Source: Streptomyces sp. MUM 203J
Lineage (GTDB): Bacteria > Actinomycetota > Actinomycetes > Streptomycetales > Streptomycetaceae
Length of the DNA stretch: 42,768 nt
Assembly (NCBI RefSeq): GCF_022414595.1
Contig: NZ_JADWYO010000055.1
Span: forward strand, 1 to 42,768
Direction: 5' to 3'
Shown: piece by piece, positions 33,328 to 41,184 of the stretch
Layout: every line of letters starts with the position of its first letter
Position numbering within the stretch: position 1 is the first letter of the stretch
Program-made: the position numbers and the translations under genes
Notes under the pieces: generated by a model
Databases searched by the model: none
What the model saw: the letters and a program-made list of their open reading frames with translations, nothing else
What the model was told of the DNA's origin: nothing

Positions 33328-33454
33328 CGCCCTTGCGGCTCCCGGACCAGGCCTGTGGGGACCGCCGGTGCGACGGACGTGCGGATGTACGCCGTGAGGT
33401 GCGGGTGCGCGTCGAGGCGCGCCCCCGGGCCTACGGGGTGCGGCGACGCGACGG

Positions 33455-34192
33455 TCAGCGTGCGGCGACGCGGGCCATGGGCCCGGGCCTGTGCGCAGCC
33501 GACCGCATCGGCGCGGCAGCGGCCGGCCTGCCGGTGCCGCCTCCTGCGGTCGCCCGGCGCGGCTGGGCGGCCACGCCGTTCTGGACGTCCATCACGGCGT
33601 GCGCCACGAGGCCGCCCATGGGGTCGTGCCTGATCAGGTCCCGGAGACGGGAACGCGAGGAGCGTCCTTCGTTGCCGGGGTAGAGGTGCTTGCCGAGCCC
33701 GACGGCGTGTGCGAGCGCGGCGAGTGCGGCGGTCCGCGGGTCCGGCGGGACGCCGGTGCGGATCGCGCTGTCGAGCCGGGCCCTGATCTCGCGGCTGATC
33801 GCCGTGTCCGTCGCCTGGTAGCGCGTCGTCGGCAGTACCCCGCACATCTGGCTCTCGACGGCATGCACCATGCCGCACCGCTCCAGATGCGAGAGATACG
33901 TCTGACGCAGCCCCAGCCGGGGCCCGCCTATCCAGTGGACGGCCCGTACCGGACTGCCGCGCCTGCGCAGCAGTTCCAGTGCGGAGTCCAGGGTCGGATC
34001 TCCTGTCGGCCGTGGCATCACCACGGCGATACGATCCCCGTCAGGGGCTATCCGTCCTGCCAGAGCCAGCTCCACTAGCTGTGCTCCGGCGAGGCCGAGG
34101 TCGAGCGACTGCGGCTGCGCTGTGGTACCCGTGGCCGGGTCCAGAGCGAGCAGCAGAAGCTCTTCCGGAATTGTTCTGCGGCTCCTGCCCAT
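33455..34192 (-). CDS. GPP34-family phosphoprotein homologue
   Basis: A 245-residue protein; ATG 34192 follows GGGGAGG. It starts with TIPEELLLLALDPATG and continues LGLAGAQLVELALAGRI, the N-terminal helices typical of GPP34 (Golgi phosphoprotein 3) proteins, with the basic VRAVHWIGGPRLGLRQTYLSHLERCG and ISREIRARLDSAIRTG segments later on. Eukaryotic members bind phosphatidylinositol-4-phosphate; bacterial ones, abundant in streptomycetes, have no proven role. The Ala/Gly/Pro-rich tail (about 205-245) is low complexity. Confidence 0.85.
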   Translation of the reverse strand: MGRSRRTIPEELLLLALDPATGTTAQPQSLDLGLAGAQLVELALAGRIAPDGDRIAVVMPRPTGDPTLDSALELLRRRGSPVRAVHWIGGPRLGLRQTYLSHLERCGMVHAVESQMCGVLPTTRYQATDTAISREIRARLDSAIRTGVPPDPRTAALAALAHAVGLGKHLYPGNEGRSSRSRLRDLIRHDPMGGLVAHAVMDVQNGVAAQPRRATAGGGTGRPAAAAPMRSAAHRPGPMARVAAR

Positions 34193-34369
34193 CCATGCCT
34201 CCCCGCGTGGATGAATGACAGGGTGACCCCTCTCACATTCATCTGTCGAGAGTGCCTGGGCGCTTCGGGCGGGAACCAGTAGGTATGTCGTTCTCGTCTT
34301 GCACGGGTGGCCATGTGCCCACACAGGACACTGGTAGACGGTTCGGACAACGCGTTGGTTGGAGGCACG

Positions 34370-37300
34370 GTGGCGGGCGAGTCCCCCGACAAGTCGGAGC
34401 AGCGGAAGTCGTCGGGGGAGACGGCATCGGGTGGCCGTGACCCCCGGCTGACCGCGTTCGGCGGCGGAGCCCCGGACGGCGGTGCCCGTCGGGACACGGT
34501 CGACCAGCCGACGGCGGTCTTCCGCGCACCGCGCCCGGAAGAGGCCGATGAGCCTTCGGCCGGACCGGACGACCAGGAAGCGTCGGACAAGCAGGGCGAA
34601 TCGAGCGAAGAGGGCGCGAAGGGCGAATCCGGAGCCGTTTCCCCCGCCGCCGGGAACCGCTCCGTGACGCCTCCCGCGCGTCGGCCCGCGCCCAACGTGT
34701 CGGCCGGGACGGCGCCCCCGTCGGGGCGGTCGGCCGACGCTGCGACGAGTGCCGCCGACGATGCTGCCTCGGGCCGGTCGGCGGGATCCGGGCGGGGCCC
34801 GTCCGCGGCCTCCCCGCGGAAGCCCGCGGCGGGCACGGCCGCGGCCGGCGCGGGGGCCGCGCCTGAACCCGTGTCCGGTTCCGTCCCCGGGTCCGCGCCC
34901 GCCACCGCGTCGGAGCCGTCGGCCGGCTCGCGGCAGGGGCCCGCCGACGACTCCGCGTCCGGCTCCGCGCCGGGTGCCGGGGCCGCGTCCGCAGCCCGCG
35001 GCGAGCGGGAGAACCAGCACAGGACCGGCTCCAGGCCGAAGTCCACGGCAGCGGCCGACGAAGAAGCCGGGTCCCCGTCGGACCCGTCGGACCCGCCTGC
35101 CGGGTCTGCGCCGAGGCCCGCGTCCGCGCCGGGTTCCGCGGCTGGGCGTGGCGCCGGGGCTGCGTCCGGCGTCGCCGGACCGGGGTCCGGCCGGGGGGAC
35201 CGCTCCGTGTCCGGCTCTGCGGATGAGACCGCGCCCGACCCGTCGGGCGGGTCCGTGCGCGGGCCCGCAGCCGGTCCGGCGTCCGCGTCCCGTGCGGGAT
35301 CCGGGGCCGACGGCGAGGCCGCGTCCTCGCCGGGCCGGCCGAGTGGTTCCGCGCAGGGCTCCGCTGACGCGTCCGCGTCCGCCTCCACCGCGAAGTCCGC
35401 TGCCGGTTCCGCACAGAAGCCCGAGCCCGGGTCCGGTGCCGGGGCGGTGCCCGCCTCCAGGCCCGGGTCTGCGTCCGGCTCCGGCGCCGGGACTGCCTCA
35501 GGGCGGTCCGTTCGGCCGGGCCCGGGGTCCGCCGGCGGTTCCGGGTCCGGACCCGGCCGGGCAGCCGCGTCCACGGGCGGGTCCGTGTCCGGAGCGGGGG
35601 CGTCGGACGGCCCCGCGCGCAGGTCCGGGGCCGCGTCCGCGGGCGGAACCGCGTCCGGGGGCGCGACCGGCGCCAGGCCCGCGTCCCCCTCCGACTCCCC
35701 GGCCGGTGCCGGAGCGGCGGCTTCCACGACGGCGGGATCCCGGGAGAAGCCCGAACCCGCGACGGGGGGCTCCGGTGCGTCCGGGACTGCGGGCAGGCGC
35801 GAGGCCGGGGGCGTCGATCAGCCCACCGCGGCATTCAGCGCGTTCCAGAAGCGTGCGTCGGACCAGGGCGGATCCGACCAGGCCACGGCCGTGTTCAGGG
35901 CCCCCACCCCGGAGGCCGAGGAAGCTCCGGCGGCCAGGCGCAAGGCCGCGCCCAAGTGGGCGGACGCCGACGCCGACGCCGACGCCGCGCCGGGACGCGA
36001 CGCGGCCGGCACCGCGGACCGGGCCGACACGGGGCGGGCCGGTGAACGGCCGGGCAGCACGTTCGTGCCGCTGCGCGCCGGTGCCGGGCCGGAGGCAGAC
36101 GCGCCTGCGCCCGCCGCGCTCACCGAGGCCGAACGGACCAAGCAGCAGCCGCTGCCCCCGCGGCCCCCGCTCGACATGCTGGCGGAGCTGACGAACACGC
36201 CGCCCCCGCCGCCGACCCTGCTGCGTACGACGGCCCGGCGGCTCAAGATCTGGACCCCGCTGGTCGTCCTGCTGCTGATCGTCTTTGCGACCGTGCAGAT
36301 GCTGCGCCCGCTGCCCGAGCCGTCCCTGCGGCTCTCCGCGGGCTCCTCGTACACCTTCGAGGGCGGGAGGCTGGACATGCCCTGGCCCGGCGAGGGGCAG
36401 GGTGCCGTCGCGGTGGAGGGCGTCGGCACCATCGGCACCTACGGCCCGCAGAAGCCCGCGCCCACCGCGAGCGTCGCCAAGACCATGACCGCGTACGTCC
36501 TTCTCAAGGACCGGCCCATCAAGGACAAGGACGGCGGGCCCGTCATCGAGATCGACCAGCTCACCGAGGACCAGTCGCACAACGCGGACTGGTCGGTCGC
36601 GCCGGTCAAGAAGGGGCAGAAGTACACGCAGGGCGAGCTGATGCAGCTCCTGATGGTCGTGTCCGCGAACAACGTGGCCCACCTGCTGGCCCGTTGGGAC
36701 GCCGGCACCGAGGAGGCGTTCCTCAGGAAGATGAACGCCGCCGCCGGGGAACTCGGCATGAAGGACACCGTCTACACCGACCCCAGCGGTTTCGAGAAGA
36801 CCACCGTGTCCACCCCCACCGACCAGCTCAAGCTGGCCAGGGCGGTGATGGAGTTCGACGCGTTCCGCGAGATCGTCGACATGCCGAGCGTCGACCTGCC
36901 CCAGATCGGCAAGGAGCTTTACAACGGCAACAGCATCCTCCTCAAGGACGGTGTCGCCGGTATCAAGACCGGTACGTCGACCCCGGCGGGCGGCAACCTG
37001 CTGTGGGCGGCGTACACCCTGGTCGACGGCAAACGGCAGCGGATCCTGGGCGTCACGATGGGCGTGAAGAGCCCCGTGCACCTCTCGGAGAAGACCAAGC
37101 TGGCGATCGAGACGTACAGCTACAACATGATCAGGACCGCGCAGGACGGGGTCGACTCGCAGACGGCCGTCAGGAAGGGCGATGTCGTCGGGTACGTCGA
37201 CGACGGGCTCGGCGGCCGGACGCCCGTCGTCGCCACCGAGGACCTGAAGCCGGTCGGCTGGGCCGGGCTGAACGTGGAGCTGACCCTCACCGAGGGTGGC

Positions 37301-37447
37301 AAGGACCTCCCGCGCAACGCCGTCGACGGCACGGTCGTCGGTGAACTCTCGGTCGGCAAGGGCGAAGGCCGGGTGAGCGTGCCCGTCGCACTCCAGGAGG
37401 ATCTGTCGGAGCCGGGCATCGGCATCAGGCTCACCAGGCTCGGCTGA
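34370..37447 (+). CDS. D-alanyl-D-alanine carboxypeptidase with giant cytoplasmic tail
   Basis: A 1025-residue protein; GTG 34370 has GGAGG five bases upstream. Residues 1-620 are low complexity (Ala, Gly, Ser, Pro, Arg), presumably disordered. One transmembrane helix (about 628-648, WTPLVVLLLIVFATVQML) anchors a peptidase S11 domain of low-molecular-weight penicillin-binding proteins: catalytic SVAK (S701, K704), SAN (765-767) and KTG (866-868) are all intact. The enzyme trims the terminal D-Ala of peptidoglycan stem peptides outside the membrane. In the tail the motif DQPTAVF or a variant recurs at about residues 45, 483 and 503. The family normally has a signal peptide only, so the tail is a large addition. 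It is followed five bases later by a GT-C-like membrane protein, likely in one operon. Confidence 0.9.
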   Translation: MAGESPDKSEQRKSSGETASGGRDPRLTAFGGGAPDGGARRDTVDQPTAVFRAPRPEEADEPSAGPDDQEASDKQGESSEEGAKGESGAVSPAAGNRSVTPPARRPAPNVSAGTAPPSGRSADAATSAADDAASGRSAGSGRGPSAASPRKPAAGTAAAGAGAAPEPVSGSVPGSAPATASEPSAGSRQGPADDSASGSAPGAGAASAARGERENQHRTGSRPKSTAAADEEAGSPSDPSDPPAGSAPRPASAPGSAAGRGAGAASGVAGPGSGRGDRSVSGSADETAPDPSGGSVRGPAAGPASASRAGSGADGEAASSPGRPSGSAQGSADASASASTAKSAAGSAQKPEPGSGAGAVPASRPGSASGSGAGTASGRSVRPGPGSAGGSGSGPGRAAASTGGSVSGAGASDGPARRSGAASAGGTASGGATGARPASPSDSPAGAGAAASTTAGSREKPEPATGGSGASGTAGRREAGGVDQPTAAFSAFQKRASDQGGSDQATAVFRAPTPEAEEAPAARRKAAPKWADADADADAAPGRDAAGTADRADTGRAGERPGSTFVPLRAGAGPEADAPAPAALTEAERTKQQPLPPRPPLDMLAELTNTPPPPPTLLRTTARRLKIWTPLVVLLLIVFATVQMLRPLPEPSLRLSAGSSYTFEGGRLDMPWPGEGQGAVAVEGVGTIGTYGPQKPAPTASVAKTMTAYVLLKDRPIKDKDGGPVIEIDQLTEDQSHNADWSVAPVKKGQKYTQGELMQLLMVVSANNVAHLLARWDAGTEEAFLRKMNAAAGELGMKDTVYTDPSGFEKTTVSTPTDQLKLARAVMEFDAFREIVDMPSVDLPQIGKELYNGNSILLKDGVAGIKTGTSTPAGGNLLWAAYTLVDGKRQRILGVTMGVKSPVHLSEKTKLAIETYSYNMIRTAQDGVDSQTAVRKGDVVGYVDDGLGGRTPVVATEDLKPVGWAGLNVELTLTEGGKDLPRNAVDGTVVGELSVGKGEGRVSVPVALQEDLSEPGIGIRLTRLG

Positions 37448-37452
37448 CGGAA

Positions 37453-39144
37453 GTGGCCGCGGGGGAGGCGAACCACACAGCTGCGCACGCGTGGAGGGGG
37501 GTCTTCGGGAACCCCCTCCACAGGGCGGTGCTCACGGCCGCCGGTTCTGCGGCTGTGCTGCACCTGCTGTGGGTCGTGTGGATCGCCAACAGCGGCGGCG
37601 ACCTGGCCGCGCAGGACGCCTGGGCGGAGTTCGCCGGGCGCCACCCGGACACCGCGTACAACCTGGCCTGGTACGGGGGCCTGCACCCCGTCTCGTACAG
37701 CGTGCTGTCCCCCTATGTGATGGCGGTGCTGGGCGTACGGACCACCATGGTGCTCGTCGGCTCGGTCTCGGCGGGGCTCGTCGTGCTGGTCCTGGCGCGG
37801 ACGCGGGCCGTCCGGAACATCACCGCCTGCTCGCTCGCTGCTGTGTTCGCGCTGCTGTGCAACGCGCTGTCGGGGCGGGTGACGTTCGGCCTCGGCCTGG
37901 TGTTCGCGCTGGGCGCGGTGGCGGTGCTGGCCCGCCCCGGCGGCCTCGGAGCGGGGGCGTTCGTGTCGCTGGGGCTGCTGGCCGGTCTCGCGACCGCGGC
38001 GAGCCCGGTGGCGGGGCTGTTCCTGGGCTTCCTGGCGGCGGCGCTGTTCCTGCGGGGCCGGTTCCGTGAGTCGTTGACGCTCGGGCTGCCGCCGGTGGCC
38101 GTGGTGGCGCTGTCGGTGTGGCTGTTCCCGTTCTCCGGGGCGATGCCCATGGGGTTCGGGACGGTGGTGCTGCCTCTGCTGTGCGCGGTGGCGGCCGTGC
38201 TGCTCGTGCCGACGGGCTGGCGGACGCTCCGTACGGTCGCGGCCGTGTACGCGGTCGCGGTCGTCCTGGCATGGGCGGTGCACTCGCCCGTCGGCTCCAA
38301 CGTCACCCGGCTGGCGATGCTGTTCGGGGGCGTGGTGCTGGCCGCGGCCCTGCCCTACGCGCGGGCGGAGGGCGGCCGGGCCGGGCGGCGGCGCCGGTAC
38401 GCCCTGGTGGCGGCCCTGGTGGTGTTCCACGCGTGGCTGGGCTTCAAGAGCGTCGACGACGTGGTGCGCACGGCTCCGCAGGCGTCGTGGACACATGACG
38501 CGGCGCCTCTGATAGCGGAGCTGCGGAGCCGGGGCGCGGAGGAGGCGCGGGTCGAGGTGGTGCCCGCGCGCAGCCACCGCGAGGCGTCCGCGCTCGCGCC
38601 GTACGTGAACCTCGCGCGCGGCTGGAACCGGCAGGCCGATCTCGAACGCAACCCGCTCTTCTACGACGGGTCCCTGACGGCCGACAGCTACCGGGAGTGG
38701 CTGCACCGGTGGGCCGTGCGGTACGTCGTGCTCCCCACGGGCGGCACGCCGGACATGGGGGCCCAGGAGGAGAGCGCACTGGTGGCGGGCGGCCTGCCGT
38801 ACCTGAAGGAGGAGTGGGCCGACGACAACTGGCGCCTGTTCGCCGTCCAGGAGGCCACGCCGCTGGCCGGGCCTCCGGCGCAGGTGGAGCACGCGGGGGC
38901 GGGCGGCCTGCTGCTGCGGGTCGACGAGCCGGGGCGGGTGCTGATAAGGGTGCCGTACTCGCCGTGGCTGTCGCTGCTGGACGAGGCGGACGAGCGACTG
39001 GCGGCGGGGGACGGCCGGGGCTGCCTGCGGCGGGCTCCGGTGACCGGGGACGGCGACGAGTGGACCGAACTGGACGCGCCCGAGGCGGGGCTGTACCGGC
39101 TGGGCGCGCCGTACTCGCTGCTGTCGCGGGGGACGCCGTGCTGA
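37453..39144 (+). CDS. Multi-pass membrane protein, GT-C glycosyltransferase-like
   Basis: A 563-residue protein starting with GTG five bases after the carboxypeptidase stop. About ten hydrophobic segments cover residues 25-345; the last 200 residues are soluble. The first periplasmic loop carries GGDLAAQDAWAEFAGRHPDTAYNLAWYGG, resembling the acidic loop of GT-C glycosyltransferases that use lipid-linked sugars. The C-terminal part contains YREWLHRWAVRYVVLP and a beta-rich tail. Such proteins are often annotated as transporters or mannosyltransferases of unknown target. The operon position with a cell-wall enzyme suggests an envelope role. Confidence 0.7.
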   Translation: MAAGEANHTAAHAWRGVFGNPLHRAVLTAAGSAAVLHLLWVVWIANSGGDLAAQDAWAEFAGRHPDTAYNLAWYGGLHPVSYSVLSPYVMAVLGVRTTMVLVGSVSAGLVVLVLARTRAVRNITACSLAAVFALLCNALSGRVTFGLGLVFALGAVAVLARPGGLGAGAFVSLGLLAGLATAASPVAGLFLGFLAAALFLRGRFRESLTLGLPPVAVVALSVWLFPFSGAMPMGFGTVVLPLLCAVAAVLLVPTGWRTLRTVAAVYAVAVVLAWAVHSPVGSNVTRLAMLFGGVVLAAALPYARAEGGRAGRRRRYALVAALVVFHAWLGFKSVDDVVRTAPQASWTHDAAPLIAELRSRGAEEARVEVVPARSHREASALAPYVNLARGWNRQADLERNPLFYDGSLTADSYREWLHRWAVRYVVLPTGGTPDMGAQEESALVAGGLPYLKEEWADDNWRLFAVQEATPLAGPPAQVEHAGAGGLLLRVDEPGRVLIRVPYSPWLSLLDEADERLAAGDGRGCLRRAPVTGDGDEWTELDAPEAGLYRLGAPYSLLSRGTPC

Positions 39145-39356
39145 GGCGGTGGCGGGGGAGCCTCCGGAACGGGGTCCTGCGTGACGGAGCCATGGCGGAG
39201 GGTGCCGCCCCGGAGTGGGTCCCTTTCTGGTGGACTTCCGGCCGATCTGGCCGAAAAGCACATCCGAAGTGTTATCCACCCCGGTCCTGGCCGTGATCTG
39301 GGGTGCGTAGGTTTCCCCGGGACACGACCAGTCGCAGCAACAGGGGGATGACGAGC

Positions 39357-40136
39357 ATGCGCGGAATGCGCGGGGTGCGCAGAACACGTGGGCTGGTGGC
39401 GGGGGGCCTGGCGACGGCGCTGCTCGGCCTGGCGGCCACGGCCTGCAACGGGACGGACTCGGGGGCGGCTCCGGAGCAGGTCGTGTCGGAGGCGGCGGCG
39501 CCGACCGCGTCGGTGAGCGCGACGGCGGCGCAGTCCCCGTCCTCCCCCGTGCCGAGCGCCTCCGGGGCGAGCGTCTCCGCGAGCCCGAGCCCCACGCCGA
39601 CCGAGGCGGCGCCCCCGTCGGCAACCGCGAAGCCGACGCCGAAGCCGGTGCACGACAGCCCTAAGCCGACCCCGGCCGAGACCAGGACGGCCTCCCCGGC
39701 ACCGACGAAGCCGCCGGTGCCGACACGCCTGTCGATGGCGGTCCGTACGGCCGGAGGCGGGCTCGATCTGGTGCGGGGCGGGGCGGCCCAGGAGTTCACC
39801 GTCACCCTGACGAACGGCAACACGCGCGCGTACACCCATCTGAAGCCGACCTTCCAGATCGAGTACCTGCAGGGCATCGTGCTCCAGCGATGGGACCCGG
39901 CGACGGGCACCTGGAAGAACGTGGATCTGAGGGTGGCCACCGACGCCTATCCCCCGGCCCTCCACCAGGGCGGCTCGGCGCTGGCGCTGAACGCCGCCCG
40001 CACCATCCGCTACCGGATGCGCGCACTGGCCGGGGGCGGAGCGGGGAGCGACTCGCTGATGATCTACCTGATCGACACGGCCGCCGACAAGCAGGTGGCC
40101 TACCACTACCTGCCGCACACCACGCGCCAGCCGTAG
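39357..40136 (+). CDS. Lipoprotein with Pro/Ser/Thr-rich tether
   Basis: A 259-residue protein; ATG 39357 is nine bases after AGGGGG. The signal peptide has Arg-rich start and lipobox LAATAC (C30). Residues 31-125 are a Ser/Ala/Pro/Thr-rich tether of the kind that spans the wall. The C-terminal 135 residues make a beta-rich domain (FTVTLTNGNTRAYTHLKPTF, LRVATDAYPPALHQGG, LMIYLIDTAADKQVAYHYLP) that looks like an Ig/CARDB-like fold. The function is unknown. It lies 212 bases after the GT-C-like gene, with its own GGGGG site. Confidence 0.8.
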   Translation: MRGMRGVRRTRGLVAGGLATALLGLAATACNGTDSGAAPEQVVSEAAAPTASVSATAAQSPSSPVPSASGASVSASPSPTPTEAAPPSATAKPTPKPVHDSPKPTPAETRTASPAPTKPPVPTRLSMAVRTAGGGLDLVRGGAAQEFTVTLTNGNTRAYTHLKPTFQIEYLQGIVLQRWDPATGTWKNVDLRVATDAYPPALHQGGSALALNAARTIRYRMRALAGGGAGSDSLMIYLIDTAADKQVAYHYLPHTTRQP

Positions 40137-40219
40137 AGACGGCACAGCCGCGCCGGAGGTGGCTGAGAACGGCGGTTCCTCTCCCATCGCTTGATGCGCA
40201 CCCGACACAGTGGCACCAC

Positions 40220-40250
40220 ACGCTCACGCTAGTGTGCGAAGCGTGAGCGT
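40220..40250 (+). promoter_or_regulatory. -10 box and inverted repeat at the epimerase start
   Basis: TAGTGT (40230-40235) ends seven bases before GTG 40243, fitting a leaderless transcript. A perfect 11-bp inverted repeat, ACGCTCACGCT / AGCGTGAGCGT with a nine-base loop, encloses the -10 box and the start codon. It could be an operator or a start-occluding hairpin. Confidence 0.45.
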
Positions 40251-41184
40251 TCATGTCGTCATAGGTTTCGGGCCCGCAGGGGCGGCCACGGCCAGGCAGT
40301 CGGCCGCAGAGGGACATCAGGTACGGGTCATCACCCGGTCCGGCCGCAGAGCGGAGCCGGGTATCGAGCACATCGCGCTGGACGCGGCGGACAGCGCCCG
40401 GCTGACGGAGGCCGCGCGGGGCGCGACCGTGATCTACAGCTGTTTCGGACTGCCCTACCCGCGCTGGGCGAGTGACTGGCCCCCGCTGGCCGCCTCGGCC
40501 TGCGCGGCGGCCGAGGCGACCGGGGCCGTCCTGGTCATGCTCGGCAACCTCTACGGCTACGGCCCGGTGGACGGCCCTCTGACGGAGGACCTGCCGCTCG
40601 CCGCGACCGGCACCAAGGGGCGGCTGCGCGCCGCGGTGTGGGAGCAGGCGCGGGCGCTGCACGAGCAGGGCCGCATCAGGGCCGTGGAGGTGCGGGCCTC
40701 GGACTTCTTCGGGCCCGGGGTGACCGACGGCGGGCATCTCGCCTCGCGGGTCGTGCCGCGCGTGCTGGCCGGCAAGCCGGTCTCGGCGCTCGGGAACCCG
40801 GAGGCGCCGCACAGCTGGACGTATCTGCCCGATGTGGCGAGGACGCTGATCGAGGTCGCGGGCGAGGAGCGGGCCTGGGGCCGTGCCTGGCACGTGCCGA
40901 CGGAACCCCCGCTCTCCACACGGGAGATGGTCGACCGCCTCGCCGCCGCCGCGGGCACGGGGCCGGTGCCGGTGCGCGGGCTGCCGTCGGCCGTGCTGGG
41001 CGCCGGGTCGCTGTTCTCGCCGCTGCTGCGCGAACTGAAGGAGGTCCGCTACCAGTTCGACCGCCCGTTCGTCGTCGACTCCAGCGCCTACGAGGCCGAG
41101 TTCGCGGTACGGGCGACCCCTGTCGAGCAGCAGGTCAAGGCCACGGTGGACTGGTGGCGTGAGCGGACGGCGACCCGCGGGTGA
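40243..41184 (+). CDS. NAD(P)-dependent epimerase/dehydratase-like protein
   Basis: A 313-residue extended-SDR-like protein. The N-terminal Rossmann motif reads VVIGFGPAGAATARQSAAEGHQV (G-x-G-x-x-G near residues 7-12) with RSGR after beta-2, which favours NADP. ALDAADSARLTEAARGATVIYSC and VMLGNLYGYGP (the tyrosine region) match the SDR pattern, and SWTYLPDVARTLIEV is the substrate-binding segment. It resembles the NAD-dependent epimerases of natural-product gene clusters. Translation of the next gene, a ketosynthase, starts in the last codons (GTGA overlap), so the two products probably work together. Substrate not deducible. Confidence 0.85.
   Translation: MSVHVVIGFGPAGAATARQSAAEGHQVRVITRSGRRAEPGIEHIALDAADSARLTEAARGATVIYSCFGLPYPRWASDWPPLAASACAAAEATGAVLVMLGNLYGYGPVDGPLTEDLPLAATGTKGRLRAAVWEQARALHEQGRIRAVEVRASDFFGPGVTDGGHLASRVVPRVLAGKPVSALGNPEAPHSWTYLPDVARTLIEVAGEERAWGRAWHVPTEPPLSTREMVDRLAAAAGTGPVPVRGLPSAVLGAGSLFSPLLRELKEVRYQFDRPFVVDSSAYEAEFAVRATPVEQQVKATVDWWRERTATRG

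Noticed and set aside
34075..35834. Long open frames on the minus strand opposite the carboxypeptidase tail, Pro/Arg/Ala-rich
   Set aside because: They are by-products of very high GC content in a low-complexity coding region; they lack ribosome-binding sites and recognisable domains, and the plus-strand gene explains the sequence.
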